The notes: generated by a model not told the origin, from the sequence alone. A DNA stretch of 52,974 nt from Methylobacteriaceae bacterium (GCA_020638135.1 JACKJE010000021.1:1-52974), one strand, 5' to 3'; counted from the stretch's first letter, positions 19,441-30,381 are shown. Numbers and translations are program-made.

Positions 19441-20169
19441 ATGTCCGACCCCATTTCCCCGCGCGACCGCCTGATCGTCGCGCTCGACATGCCGGGCGCG
19501 GCGGAGGCGCGCGACATGATCGCGAAGCTCGGCGACAGCGTGAGTTTCTACAAGATCGGCATGGAGCTGATTTACGGCGGCGCCGGCTTCGACATTGCGC
19601 GCGCGCTGATCGCGGACGGCAAGAAGGTCTTCATCGACCTCAAGCTGCATGACATTCCCAACACGGTCGAGCGCGCCACCCGCCAGCTCGCAGGGCTGGG
19701 GGCGACTTTTGCGACCGTGCACGCCTATCCGCAAACCATGGCGGCGGCGAAGCGCGGGGCGGCGGGCTCCTCGCTCAAGTTGCTCGCGGTCACCGTCATG
19801 ACCTCCTACGACGACGCCGACCTGCAGAGCGCCGGCTACGCCTTCGGCGTGCGCGACCTGATCATCGCGCCGCCGCGCCCTTCAAGCGCGTGAGGCCGGC
19901 GTCGATGGCCTGATCCTGTCGCCGGAGGAGGCCGCCGCCATGCGCGAACTGCTCGGCCCGGATATGCTGCTGGTGACGCCTGGCGTCCGCCCTGCCAGCC
20001 GCCGCGCTCGGCGACCAGAAGCGGGTGATGACGCCGACGCGCGCTGGCGGCGCTGGCGCCGACCACATCGTGGTCGGCGCCGATGATCGGCTGCCGACGG
20101 CCGGCGGCGGCGGACGCCATTGTCGCGAGATCGAGGCGGGACTGCGCTGCCGGCAAGCGGCGGGCGTGA
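19441..20169 (+). pseudogene. pyrF: Orotidine 5'-phosphate decarboxylase, frameshifted
   Basis: The last enzyme of UMP synthesis (OMP to UMP). The first 140 residues are intact and diagnostic: LIVALDMPGAAEA, FYKIGMELIYGGG-like, and the catalytic FIDLKLHDIPNTV block. The frame then breaks near 19865-19890 and the protein continues in another frame as EAGVDGLILSPEEAAAMRELLGPDMLLVTPGVRP. It shifts again near 19999 (one extra C) to ALGDQKRVMTPTRA and GADHIVVG, with further local disruption to about 20125. The TGA at 20167-20169 gives the expected length. These multiple indels in an essential pathway gene suggest sequence error. Confidence 0.88.
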
Positions 20170-20248
20170 GTGTCTGCCCATCGTCGCCGAAATCGAGGAA
20201 GGCGGCGAGGCAGCGCTCCAGCTCTTGAGGCGCTCCGCCTTGCCGCGC

Positions 20249-20320
20249 AAAACTCCGGGCGTCACATCCGGTCCCGGCGCCCCAAACGCAAAACGCCGGG
20301 CGTACATCCGGCCGGCGCGC
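20249..20320. repeat. Imperfect direct repeat between pyrF and the DUF1330 gene
   Basis: Two imperfect copies of about 30 bases (starting at 20249 and 20290) share AAAAC-CCGGGCGT-ACATCCGG and differ by small indels. No gene could be placed in the surrounding 20170-20390 stretch, which itself is in the error-rich part of the window. Confidence 0.5.
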
Positions 20321-20392
20321 AATGCTCTCAATACACGCACTCGAGCCCGAGATATAGTGGTCAAAGATGACGAAACAATGAAGGCGGAAACG

Positions 20393-20697
20393 ATGGCGAA
20401 GGGATATTGGATCGGTCATGTCGATGTGAGCGGACCCTGAGGGCTACACAAGCCTATGCGCAGGCCAACGCCATAGCTTTCTCGAAATATGGCGCGAAAT
20501 TCCTGGTGCGCGGCGGCAGGCGAGGGGTCGAAGGCCAGCTGCGCTCGCGTCATGTCGTGCTCGAATTCGATTCCTACGAAAAGGCCATCGCCTGCTACCG
20601 CTCGCCGGAATATCAGGCCGCGATCAAATTGCGCCTGCCGGTCTCCGTCGGCGACATCGTGATCGTCGAGGGCTACGACGGCCCGCAGCCGGCCTGA
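20393..20697 (+). pseudogene. DUF1330 family protein, frameshifted
   Basis: A small dimeric alpha-beta protein of the DUF1330 family, about 98 residues when corrected. It begins MAKGYWIGHVDVS at ATG 20393. An extra base near 20430 and another near 20447 shift the frame, after which AYAQANAIAFSKYGAKFLVRGG, VVLEFDSYEKAIACY and the final VSVGDIVIVEGYDGPQPA are clear. The function of the family is unknown; it has a ferredoxin-like fold as in Dabb proteins. It commonly follows pyrF in Rhizobiales. The two breaks fit the local error cluster. Confidence 0.8.
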
Positions 20698-20718
20698 TCC
20701 GCGCGCTGGCGATCGAAA

Positions 20719-21057
20719 TTGCTGGCCTTGCGCTGGCGTTCGCGCCGTGCGCACGCCGCGCCCGCGCTCGATCTCCGATTGCGAGAAGATCCGCAGGCCG
20801 ACGCCTACAATCGCTGCCTCGCGAACTTCGGGCCTGCGGCGCCCGGCGGCGGCGTTTCGCGTGAAATTCCGGTGGGCGCCGATCGGGCGCCAGCCGGCGC
20901 TGCGCCGGCGGCGCGTCGCGGTGGACGCGCGAAACCGCCATGGCTCGCGGCGCGTCAGGCTGAAGGTCGCCGCCGCATGATGGAGCGGCGCAAGGGCATC
21001 GTGACAGAACGCCGCGGCGGTCGTATCCGCGCGACCATCGACCTCAAGCGGAAATAG
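20719..21057 (+). CDS. Possible small exported basic protein, start uncertain
   Basis: A frame of up to 112 residues ends in a convincing charged tail (RRMMERRKGIVTERRGGRIRATIDLKRK). Its middle reads DLRLREDPQADAYNRCLANFG. The N-terminus in this frame is arginine-rich, while the neighbouring frame reads like a signal peptide (ALAIEIAGLALAFAP). This suggests an exported protein whose beginning is split by another indel. I recognise no family. It could also be spurious. Confidence 0.4.
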   Translation: MLALRWRSRRAHAAPALDLRLREDPQADAYNRCLANFGPAAPGGGVSREIPVGADRAPAGAAPAARRGGRAKPPWLAARQAEGRRRMMERRKGIVTERRGGRIRATIDLKRK

Positions 21058-21067
21058 CGCTGTCGGC

Positions 21068-21394
21068 TCAGGGGCACTGAGCCTGCGAGATCATCGCCTC
21101 GAAATCGGCGATCGACCCCTTCATCTGGCTGACGGCGTCTTCGCGAGCGTCCACCGCCGTGCAGCGCGAGAACACGACGCTCGCCTTCTGCATGACGTCG
21201 ATATGCCGCCGCCACGCAGAGCACCGATTGGCCGGGCCGCCGTTGCGTTGCAGATCGATCATGGCGGCTGCGAAGGACCGGTCGACCGAGGCCAGTTCGC
21301 GCGAGCACTGGCTGATATCGACAGGCTTGGCGATGGTCGCCGCCAGCGCTGGGCTGACGACGACCAAGGCGGACGCGAGTATCAGGTAACGCAT
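21068..21394 (-). CDS. Small exported cysteine-containing protein, unknown function
   Basis: A 108-residue protein with a good signal peptide (MRYLILASALVVVSPALAAT, cleavage after ALA). The helical mature part has four cysteines (SQCSREL, NRCSAW, FSRCTA, AQCP) that could form two disulfides in the periplasm. No family is recognised. GGGGAG, 7 bases before ATG at 21394, supports this start over the longer open frame. It is convergent with the frame ending at 21057. Confidence 0.7.
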   Translation of the reverse strand: MRYLILASALVVVSPALAATIAKPVDISQCSRELASVDRSFAAAMIDLQRNGGPANRCSAWRRHIDVMQKASVVFSRCTAVDAREDAVSQMKGSIADFEAMISQAQCP

Positions 21395-21510
21395 GCGAGA
21401 GCTCCCCAAAGCTCTAACGACAACAAGTGTCCCACGTTCCGCCAATAAATGACGTGACGTAACGCACACATCAATCTCGCGAATTCGACAGATCGGGACT
21501 CGCTGCACAA

Positions 21511-23126
<1,616 letters not shown>

Positions 23127-23161
23127 GGGAGGCCCCGGTCGCGTGGATTTGCCGATTTTCT

Positions 23162-23236
23162 AGGCCCGCGGGGCAGCGAAGGGAAGGGGTCCGGGCGCCG
23201 ACCTTCGGCTGTGGCGCTTCCCTCCCCGCGGGCCGG
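23162..23236. repeat. GC-rich inverted repeat
   Basis: GGCCCGCGGGG (from 23163) pairs with CCCCGCGGGCC (23224-23234), with further partial pairing inside. It fills the gap between the quinone oxidoreductase stop and the fumarase start and may end the oxidoreductase transcript. Confidence 0.55.
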
Positions 23237-23248
23237 GAGGGAAGCGTC

Positions 23249-24214
23249 CTAGGGATGCAGCACGATCCGGCCGATCGCCCGGCGCTCGGCAATGTCGCGC
23301 AGCGCCTGCGCCGCCTCTTCCAGCGGATAGGCTTTGCTGACATGCGGGCGCAGGACTTTGGTCAGCGCTTCCATTTCGGGCGTCTCCCGCACGCGCACCT
23401 CGGGAAACTGTCGGGCATATTCGCCGGCCCTGACCCCGATCAGCGTCGCGCATTTGATCAGCACGCGATTGGCCGGATAGGTCGGAATATTTCCGGCGAA
23501 GCCGATCAGCAGGATGCGCCCGCCGAAGGCGAGCGCGCGCAGCGCGATCTCGGCGGACAGACCCACGGGATCGTAGATGCACTGGACGCCTTTGCCGCCG
23601 GTGATCTCCTTCACGGCCTCGTCGATCTTGCGCTCGGAGGAATTGATCGCGCGCGCCGCGCCGGCCTTCAGCGCCGCCGCACATTTCTCCGCCGTCGAAC
23701 AGACGGCGATTGCCTCTGCCCCGAGATGCGCGGCCAGCGCCACGGCCGCCATGCCGACGCCGCCGGCCGCGCCCGCGATCAGCACGCGCTCGCCCCTCTG
23801 CAACCGGCCTTGCGTGACGAGCGCGTGATAGGAGGTCACCAGCCCGACCGAATAGGTCGCCGCCTCGTCGTAAGAATAATGCGGCGGCGCGGACGCGAGT
23901 TCATCTGGCGCGGCGACCGCCTGCTCCGCGAAGCCGCCTGTCTTGCGGCGTACGATCACGCGATCGCCGATCTTCACTTTCGCGCCGTCGGAAACCTCGA
24001 TCACTTCGCCAGCGGATTCGAAGCCGGGCGTGAAGGGTAGCGGCGGCTTCGTCTGATATTTTCCCGCGACCATCAGCAGATCGGGAAAATTCACGCCGCA
24101 CGAATGAATTCGAATGCGAGCCTCGGCGGGCTTGAGCGCGGGCGCGTCCAGTTCCTCGAGGCGCAGGACTTCCGGCGGCCCGAGTTCGGGGCAGACGATG
24201 GCGCGGTATTTCAT
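23249..24214 (-). CDS. NADPH:quinone oxidoreductase family protein (zinc-free MDR)
   Basis: A 321-residue medium-chain dehydrogenase/reductase of the QorA/zeta-crystallin branch. The N-terminal GroES-like domain lacks the structural-zinc cysteine cluster. The Rossmann domain has AGAAGGVGMAAV at 147-158 for NADPH. CGVNFPDLLMVAGKYQ and FTPGFESAGEV are family signatures. It may reduce quinones or enoyl compounds; the fatty-acyl context of the following genes would suit an enoyl reductase, but this is inference. Confidence 0.9.
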   Translation of the reverse strand: MKYRAIVCPELGPPEVLRLEELDAPALKPAEARIRIHSCGVNFPDLLMVAGKYQTKPPLPFTPGFESAGEVIEVSDGAKVKIGDRVIVRRKTGGFAEQAVAAPDELASAPPHYSYDEAATYSVGLVTSYHALVTQGRLQRGERVLIAGAAGGVGMAAVALAAHLGAEAIAVCSTAEKCAAALKAGAARAINSSERKIDEAVKEITGGKGVQCIYDPVGLSAEIALRALAFGGRILLIGFAGNIPTYPANRVLIKCATLIGVRAGEYARQFPEVRVRETPEMEALTKVLRPHVSKAYPLEEAAQALRDIAERRAIGRIVLHP

Positions 24215-24240
24215 GTGCAGTCCAGATTGATGTGGCGGCG

Positions 24241-24400
24241 CGGCCCCCTCCCTATCCCTCCCCCGTATCTAACGAAGTCGGCAACAGCCGACTTCGTGGC
24301 TGCGGGAGAGGGAACGGCAGGCGCCCGTGATCACGAGTCTATATGAAGTCGCGAGTCTTCTCCCTCTCCCGCGAAGCGGGGGAGGGCGGGGAGGGGGCCG
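24241..24400. repeat. Long palindromic intergenic repeat
   Basis: Outer arms CGGCCCCCTCCCTATCCCTC.. (24241-24265) and CGGGGGAGGGCGGGGAGGGG.. (24377-24400) pair almost fully. A perfect inner hairpin, CGAAGTCGGC...GCCGACTTCG, spans 24273-24296. It occupies the whole gap between the acyl-CoA ligase stop and the oxidoreductase start. It looks like a dispersed mobile palindrome that could also stop transcription. Confidence 0.8.
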
Positions 24401-24409
24401 TGCCGCATC

Positions 24410-26284
24410 CTACCCTTCAACAACTATCACATCCTCATCCGGCGTCGCCGCGTACAGCCGCTCCACCAGCGCATTGCGGCGCTCGAGCGCGGCGCGCTGG
24501 TTGATGTAGCCCTTGTCGGTGAGTTCGTTGCCGTCGATCGACGGCGGCTCGGTCATCAACATCACGCGCGCGATCCGCATCGACGAGCCCTGAGTCTGCG
24601 CATTGTGCGCATGCAGCGACTTCTTCAGATGCTCCTTGATCGCGGCCTCGTGCACGAGGTCGGCAAGCGGCGCGTCGACCTTGCCGGCGATCAGCCGGCA
24701 AGCCTCGAGATTCGGCCATGCGAGCAGCGCCACATAATCGCGGTCCTGTCCCGCGACCAGCGCGTCCTGGATCACGGGGCTTGCCGCCGCAATCGCGGCC
24801 ACGCGCAACGAACCGACATGCACGAACGTGCCCGAGGTCAGCTTGAAGTCCTCAACGACGCGGCCGGCGAAGATCAGCCCCTTGGTCGGATCGCCCGGAT
24901 CGACGAAGGTCCCGGCGTCGCCGATCTTGTAATAGCCCTCCTCGTCGAAGGCCTTTGCCGTGAGATCGGGCTGGCGGTAATAGCCCGGCGTCACGATCAC
25001 CGAGCGGATGCGCATTTCGTATTTCGGACCCGCCGGCGCCATTTTCAGTTCGACGCCGGGATGCGGCAGGCCGATCAGGCCGACGCGCTCCGTCTCCCAA
25101 TAGGTCGAGGTCGCGGTCGGGGCGGTCTCGGTCGAGCCCCAGCCCGTGAAGAACACGATGCGGTTTCCCGTATATTTCACCGCCAGCCGCTGCATGCGCG
25201 TGTAGAGATCGTCCGGCAGCGTCGCGCCGCCATATCCGAGTATGTTGAGATCCTTGAAAAAGGTGCGCGCCAGCGCGTCGTCGTTTTCCAGCGCGGTCGC
25301 GAGCACGGCGAAGCCCGCCGGCACGTTGGTGTAATAGGTCGGCGAAATCTCTTTCAGATTGCGCAGCGTCTCGTCGAACATGCCGGGCACCGGGCGCCCG
25401 TCGTCGATGTAGAGCGTGCCGCCGTCGGCCAGCAGCGCATGGAAGCCGGCGTTGCCGCCCATCGTGTGGTTCCATGGCAGCCAGTCGAGCACGACCATGC
25501 GCGGGTCGCTCTCCTTCCGCTTGCGCGTCATCTGCCCCATCACGACATTGGCGCACATCATCTCCTGCGTGTTGATGACGGCCTTGGGCATGCCGGTCGA
25601 CCCCGAGGTGAACAGCAGCTTGCCGACGCTCTTCGGACCGACGCAAGCAAGCGCCTTGTCGACGGCGTCGGTGCGCTTCGTCGCGACGAGATCGCTCCAC
25701 GCGAGGCTCGCAATGCCTTCCGGCGCGCGCTCGACATGCACGACGGTCACGCCCGTCAGATCGAGCGCTTTCAGCGCCCTTCCGAAGGCGATTCCGTCCT
25801 GCACCATCACGAGGCCGGGCTTGATGAGATCGAAGATGTAGCGAAGCTTCGCGTGATCCTGGCTCATCAGCGAATAGGCCGGCGACACGGGCGCGGCGGG
25901 CACGCCCGCCTGCATGGCGGCCTGCGTCATCAGCGCGTGCTCGATCGAATTGCCGGAGAGAATTGCGACCGGCTGTTCGGGCGTCAGCTTCATATCGAGA
26001 AGCGCTTGCGTCACGGCGTCGACATCGCGCTTGGCCTGCGCATAGCTCACGCGCTTCCACGCGCGGTCCGGCCCGCGGCGCTGGGCGAGCCATGTCTGGT
26101 CGGGACGCTCGTGCGCCCATTTGGCGAGATAGAGCGGAATGCAACGCTGGTATTCGCTGAGCGGGATGCGCTGGCGCAGGATGATTTCGCCGTTGGCGCG
26201 GCGCTCGACGTCGATCTCGCGCGGCAGAAAATCAATGGGTTTGAACGGCGCATTAGGCGCCGTCATTGTGGGCTGCTCGTTCAT
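24410..26284 (-). CDS. AMP-dependent acyl-CoA ligase, feruloyl-CoA synthase-like
   Basis: A 624-residue ATP-dependent ligase of the adenylate-forming family, in the cytoplasm. The P-loop-like motif LFTSGSTGMPK is at 224-234, with TGWGSTETAP as the A5 motif and YYKIGDAG/GRVVEDFKLTSGT near the hinge. Length and the N-terminal EIDVERRANGEIILRQRIPL block resemble feruloyl-CoA/coumaroyl-CoA synthases, which start hydroxycinnamate degradation. The hydratase-lyase partner is not nearby, so the substrate is open. The frame is open upstream, but ATG 26284 with GAGGAA about 11 bases before is the sensible start. It is divergent from the amidohydrolase at 26444. Confidence 0.85.
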   Translation of the reverse strand: MNEQPTMTAPNAPFKPIDFLPREIDVERRANGEIILRQRIPLSEYQRCIPLYLAKWAHERPDQTWLAQRRGPDRAWKRVSYAQAKRDVDAVTQALLDMKLTPEQPVAILSGNSIEHALMTQAAMQAGVPAAPVSPAYSLMSQDHAKLRYIFDLIKPGLVMVQDGIAFGRALKALDLTGVTVVHVERAPEGIASLAWSDLVATKRTDAVDKALACVGPKSVGKLLFTSGSTGMPKAVINTQEMMCANVVMGQMTRKRKESDPRMVVLDWLPWNHTMGGNAGFHALLADGGTLYIDDGRPVPGMFDETLRNLKEISPTYYTNVPAGFAVLATALENDDALARTFFKDLNILGYGGATLPDDLYTRMQRLAVKYTGNRIVFFTGWGSTETAPTATSTYWETERVGLIGLPHPGVELKMAPAGPKYEMRIRSVIVTPGYYRQPDLTAKAFDEEGYYKIGDAGTFVDPGDPTKGLIFAGRVVEDFKLTSGTFVHVGSLRVAAIAAASPVIQDALVAGQDRDYVALLAWPNLEACRLIAGKVDAPLADLVHEAAIKEHLKKSLHAHNAQTQGSSMRIARVMLMTEPPSIDGNELTDKGYINQRAALERRNALVERLYAATPDEDVIVVEG

Positions 26285-26443
26285 TCGGGCGATTCCTCGG
26301 GGCTCTGCGGCCCTTGATGTGCTTGCCCGATGTTCGGGCGGGGCAGGCGACGCGTCAAGGCAAGGACTTGCCGCGCGCCCATCCGCCGCCCTACCTTGCT
26401 GTGAACGCATGGGTCCGATCCCGCGACAAGACTGGAGCCCCCG

Positions 26444-27607
26444 ATGGAAGTCCTGGAGAAGATCAAAGGTTACGCGGACCGCATGACGGAAATCCGCCGC
26501 GATATTCACGCCCATCCCGAGATCGGCTTCGAGGAAGTGCGCACGTCAGGCCTCGTCGCCAAGGAGCTCGAATCCTATGGAATCGAGGTGCACACCGGCA
26601 TCGGCAAGACCGGCGTCGTCGGCGTCATCAAGGGCAAGAACGGGACCGGCAAGCGCGTCGGCCTGCGCGCCGACATGGACGCGCTGCCGATGGACGAACT
26701 CACCAATCTGCCCTGGCGTTCGAAGATTTCAGGCAAGTTCCACGGCTGCGGTCACGACGGCCACACCACCATGCTGCTCGGCGCCGCACGCTATCTCGCC
26801 GAGACCCGCGATTTCTCGGGCGAGGTCGCGCTCATCTTCCAGCCGGCCGAGGAAGGGCTCGGCGGCGCGCGCGCCATGATCGCCGACGGCCTGTTCAAGA
26901 AATTCCCGTGCGACGAGGTCTATGCGCTGCACAATTTCCCGGGCTCGCCGCTCGGCCAGGTTTCCATGCGCACGGGACCGGCCATGGCCGGATCGGATTT
27001 CTTCGACATTCACATCACCGGCAAGGGCGCGCATGGCGCCATGCCCGAATATTCCAACGATCCCGTGATGATCGGCGCCGCGCTCGCGCAATCGCTGCAG
27101 ACCATCGTCAGCCGCAACGCGCCGGCGCTGAAGAGCGCGGTTGTCTCCATCACCAAGTTCAACGCGGGCTCGGCCTACAACATCATTCCGGAGACCGCGC
27201 ATCTCGCTGGCACGATCCGCATCTTCGACGATGAAATCCGCGCGCTGGTGTCGAAACGCATGCGTGAGATCTGCGCGGGCTTCGCTGCCGCTTACAACGC
27301 CAGGATCGACGTCGACATCCGCGACATCTTCTCCGTCATGCGCAATGCCGAGGAGCAGACGGCGGCGATGGCGGATGTGGCCACGGAATTGTTCGGCGCC
27401 GACAAGGTCGTGACCGACGCCGAGCCGAAAATGGGTTCCGAAGACTTCGCCGACATGGCCATGGCCGCGCCCGGCTCCTACGTCTGGCTCGGCATGGGGC
27501 CGGGACCGTCGGTGCACAACCCCGGCTATACGTTCAACGACGAAATCCTGCCGATCGGCGCCTCGCTACTCGCGCGCATCGTGGAGAAGCGGCTCGCTGC
27601 CGGGTAG
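26444..27607 (+). CDS. M20 family amidohydrolase (hippurate hydrolase/HipO-like)
   Basis: A 387-residue metallo-aminoacylase of the M20D/IAA-amino acid hydrolase group. The opening DIHAHPEIGFEEVRTS, the metal motif FHGCGHDGH (99-107), the catalytic pair E136-E137 (QPAEEGLGGA) and the dimerisation segment with GAHGAMPEYSNDP are all present, as is the C-terminal MGSEDFADM. Members hydrolyse N-acyl or N-benzoyl amino acids. There is no signal peptide. It is divergent from the acyl-CoA ligase, which could act on released aromatic acids; that link is inference. Confidence 0.9.
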   Translation: MEVLEKIKGYADRMTEIRRDIHAHPEIGFEEVRTSGLVAKELESYGIEVHTGIGKTGVVGVIKGKNGTGKRVGLRADMDALPMDELTNLPWRSKISGKFHGCGHDGHTTMLLGAARYLAETRDFSGEVALIFQPAEEGLGGARAMIADGLFKKFPCDEVYALHNFPGSPLGQVSMRTGPAMAGSDFFDIHITGKGAHGAMPEYSNDPVMIGAALAQSLQTIVSRNAPALKSAVVSITKFNAGSAYNIIPETAHLAGTIRIFDDEIRALVSKRMREICAGFAAAYNARIDVDIRDIFSVMRNAEEQTAAMADVATELFGADKVVTDAEPKMGSEDFADMAMAAPGSYVWLGMGPGPSVHNPGYTFNDEILPIGASLLARIVEKRLAAG

Positions 27608-27610
27608 GGC

Positions 27611-28414
27611 TCAGAACCCGCCCCAGTCGAAGGAATAGGCGACGATCGCGCCCAGCGTGAACTGGTTGCGCGATCCGAGCTGCGCAACGAGCGGGCTCGT
27701 GCTCGCCGAGCCGACGAGGCGGTTGTAGCGGGCGTAAACGGTCGTGGTCCATTGCCGCGACCATTCGTAGGAGACCGCGCCGGCGACGCCGAGGGATTTG
27801 GCGCCGCCTTCGGCGCGATAGGCCGGGAGGCGCGGGTTCATCAGCGCCTCGTAGGCGTTCACGCCGAACAATTTGTCCATGTAGCTGTTATCGCCGAGCG
27901 ACAGGCGCGGTCCGACCGACACGGTCCACGGACCGCGCCGCTCGACCCAATCCATCGAGACATCGACCGTGTTGCCGTGATGGCCGACAAAGCCGTGCCG
28001 CGCCTCGATGCGCGCGCGCAGTTTTTCGATTGGCCAGAATTCGGCGAACAGGCCGGCTTCGATCGTCCAGTCTATATCGTGCACGCCGCGCAGGTCGGCG
28101 TGTTCGGCGGAGCGGCGCGGCCCCTTCAGCTTGCCGACGACGCCCGCCTTCAGCCAGTTCTCGTCGAAGATTGCAAAACCCGCGGAATCGTCGGGCGCGG
28201 AGAAGGACAACGGACTGCCGGCGCGACGGACGCTGAGGCCCGGCAGCAGATAGGGCGACAGGGACCCCGACCCCTCCCACGCCGGCGAGACGCCGCCATT
28301 GGCCTTGAGCGTGATGGTCCAGCCCTGCGGGGCAGGCTCTGCGGCGAAGGCGGAGGACGAGGCGAGAAGCAGGGCGAGCGCCAAGGCGCCGGCCGGGAAA
28401 ATGTGGGCGTGCAT
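27611..28414 (-). CDS. MipA/OmpV family outer-membrane protein
   Basis: A 267-residue protein with a signal peptide (ALALALLLASSSAFAAEP) and alternating polar/hydrophobic strands ending in an aromatic residue (AYSFDWGGF), as expected for an outer-membrane beta-barrel. Length, the SLSPYLLPGLSVRRAG block and the AYEALMNPRLPAYRAEGGAKSLG block match the MipA/OmpV family, which scaffolds murein enzymes or acts in envelope stress. The frame extends upstream to 28636, but ATG 28414 directly precedes the signal peptide. It converges with the amidohydrolase, 3 bases between stops. Confidence 0.85.
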   Translation of the reverse strand: MHAHIFPAGALALALLLASSSAFAAEPAPQGWTITLKANGGVSPAWEGSGSLSPYLLPGLSVRRAGSPLSFSAPDDSAGFAIFDENWLKAGVVGKLKGPRRSAEHADLRGVHDIDWTIEAGLFAEFWPIEKLRARIEARHGFVGHHGNTVDVSMDWVERRGPWTVSVGPRLSLGDNSYMDKLFGVNAYEALMNPRLPAYRAEGGAKSLGVAGAVSYEWSRQWTTTVYARYNRLVGSASTSPLVAQLGSRNQFTLGAIVAYSFDWGGF

Positions 28415-28519
28415 TGCGAACTCTCGAACCCGGCCGGGAGCTGGACAGTGCCGCGTTAATCCTAATACGCGGCAAGCAAACGTGGTGAACGGTTGGTTAG
28501 GAGCTTCGCCAAACAAATA

Positions 28520-28683
28520 CCTCATCCTGAGGAGCGGCATCGATCTCGGGCTTGCCCGAGATCGACATGAAATGCCCAAATCGGGCAGGCCCGATTTGGG
28601 TGGCGCGTCTCGAAGGATGGCCGAGGCTCGAAACACTGGATCATGCTTCGAGACGCCCGCTATGCGGGCTCCTCAGCATGAGG
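28520..28683. repeat. Composite palindromic repeat
   Basis: The ends CCTCATCCTGAGGAG (28520 on) and CTCCTCAGCATGAGG (28669-28683) are inverted copies. Inside are two more hairpins (ATCTCGGGCTTGCCCGAGAT at about 28543-28562, and CCCAAATCGGGCAGGCCCGATTTGGG), followed by a CGTCTCGAAG/CTTCGAGACG pair. It sits between the matB stop and the MipA start. This type of CCTCATCCTGAG element is widespread in Rhizobiales. Confidence 0.85.
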
Positions 28684-28698
28684 CGGCGAAAGTCTGCA

Positions 28699-30222
28699 TC
28701 ATGCCTCGTAGATCGACTTGAAGCGATCGCGCAGCACGTTCTTCTGCACCTTGCCCATCGTGTTGCGCGGCAGGTCGTCGACGAAGAGGATCTTCTTCGG
28801 CAGCTTGAATTTCGCCAGCCGCCCGTAAAGCGCGCGTGCGATTGTCGCTTCGTCGATGTCGGCGCCTTTGGCGCGCACCACGACGGCTGTCACGCCCTCG
28901 CCGAAATCGGCGTGCGGCACGCCGATGACAGCGCTTTCGAGAACGCCCGGCAGCCCGTCGATCTCCGTCTCGATTTCCTTCGGATAGACGTTGAAGCCGC
29001 CGGTGATGACGAGATCCTTGCCGCGCCCGACGATATGCACGTAATCGCGTTTGTCGATCATGCCGAGGTCGCCGGTGATGAAATAGCCGTCCGCCCGGAA
29101 CTCGGCCGCCGTCTTCTCCGGCATGCGCCAATAGCCCTTGAACACGTTCGGGCCCTTCACCTCGATCACGCCGATCTCGCCTTTCGGCAGCAGCAGCGCG
29201 CCGCTTCCGGGATCGGCGATGCGCACGGAAACGCCCGGCAGCGGGAAGCCGACCGTGCCGGGCGTGCGATCGCCGTCGTACGGGTTCGACGTGATCATGT
29301 TGGTTTCAGTCATGCCGTAGCGTTCGAGGATCGCCTTGCCCGTGCGCGAGGAAAATTCGCGATGCGTCTCGGCGAGCAGCGGCGCGGAGCCGGAGATGAA
29401 CAGCCGCATATGCGCGGTCGCTTCCTTCGTTAGGCCCGGATGCTGCAGCAGCCGCGTGTAGAAGGTCGGCACGCCCATCAGGCTGGTCGCACGCGGCATG
29501 TAGGACATGACCTGATCGGCGTCGAACTTCGGCAGGAAGATCATCTTCCCGCCGGCCATCAGCAGCACGTTGATCGCCACGAACAGGCCGTGTGTGTGAT
29601 AGATCGGCAGCGCGTGGATCAGCGTGTCGTCGCTGGTGAAGCGCCAGTACTCGACCAGCGCGCGCGCATTGGAGGCCAGATTCTCCTGGCTGATCATCGC
29701 GCCCTTGGAGCGGCCGGTCGTGCCCGACGTGTAGAGAATGCCGGCGAGATCGTCCGGCCCGCGTTCGACGTCGGCGAATGTCGGCGGGCAGAAGCGCGCG
29801 CGTTCGGACATCGAGCCGCGGCCATCGGCGTCGAGCGTTTCGACATGCGCGACATTCGCGGCGTCGGCGGCGCCGGCGAGCGAATCCTTGCGCGCGGGAT
29901 CGCAGACGAAGACGGTGGGTTCCGCGTCGGTCAGGAAATATTCGATCTCGGCCGGCGTATAGGCTGTGTTGAGCGGCAGGAAGACCGCGCCCGCCCGTGC
30001 GCAGCCGAGATAGAGCAGAACGGCTTGCAACGATTTCTCGATCTGCACGGCGACGCGATCGCCTGGCTTGACGCCGAGCGCAACCAGCGCGCCGGCCATG
30101 CGCGCTGCGCCGGCTTCGACATCGGCATAGCTGTGCAGCGCGCCGTCCTGCGTCTCGAAGGCTATGCGGCTGCGGTCGGCCGGAAATCGCGACGAGAGTT
30201 CTGCGTAGAGATGCGCGGGCAT
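28699..30222 (-). CDS. matB: Malonyl-CoA synthetase (malonate--CoA ligase)
   Basis: A 507-residue adenylate-forming ligase that makes malonyl-CoA from malonate, CoA and ATP. The ATP loop YTSGTTGRSKG is at 164-174. The RYGMTETNM motif, GDLGMIDKRDY and the catalytic lysine of NTMGKVQKN (near 491) are intact. The short length, the PIYHTHGLFVAINVLLMAGG segment and the neighbouring malonyl-CoA decarboxylase point to MatB and not a general acyl-CoA ligase. The frame continues open upstream into the repeat, but ATG 30222 starts the homology. A malonate carrier gene is not present in the window. Confidence 0.92.
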   Translation of the reverse strand: MPAHLYAELSSRFPADRSRIAFETQDGALHSYADVEAGAARMAGALVALGVKPGDRVAVQIEKSLQAVLLYLGCARAGAVFLPLNTAYTPAEIEYFLTDAEPTVFVCDPARKDSLAGAADAANVAHVETLDADGRGSMSERARFCPPTFADVERGPDDLAGILYTSGTTGRSKGAMISQENLASNARALVEYWRFTSDDTLIHALPIYHTHGLFVAINVLLMAGGKMIFLPKFDADQVMSYMPRATSLMGVPTFYTRLLQHPGLTKEATAHMRLFISGSAPLLAETHREFSSRTGKAILERYGMTETNMITSNPYDGDRTPGTVGFPLPGVSVRIADPGSGALLLPKGEIGVIEVKGPNVFKGYWRMPEKTAAEFRADGYFITGDLGMIDKRDYVHIVGRGKDLVITGGFNVYPKEIETEIDGLPGVLESAVIGVPHADFGEGVTAVVVRAKGADIDEATIARALYGRLAKFKLPKKILFVDDLPRNTMGKVQKNVLRDRFKSIYEA

Positions 30223-30247
30223 GGCCTTGGAATTTCCTGCAAAGGTT

Positions 30248-30381
30248 CCGTCATGCCCGCGCTTGTCGCGGGCATCCACGCCGAGCCGAGCAGCAAATAT
30301 CGGATAACTGGGCGAGCCAAAATGGCAAGAGGCATCTGCGCCGCTTGGCGTGGATGGCCGGGACAAGCCCGGCCATGACGG
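30248..30381. repeat. Palindromic repeat between matB and the decarboxylase
   Basis: Arms CCGTCATGCCCGCG...GGCATCCACGCC (30248-30282) and GGCGTGGATGGCC...GGCCATGACGG (30347-30381) pair over most of 35 bases, and each arm is itself a hairpin. The middle is unrelated sequence. The element separates two genes of one pathway and could reduce read-through into matB. Confidence 0.85.

Noticed and set aside
24605..26317. 570-residue open frame antisense to the acyl-CoA ligase
   Set aside because: A long antisense frame caused by GC-rich codon use; composition is His/Arg/Gln-rich and no motif is present.
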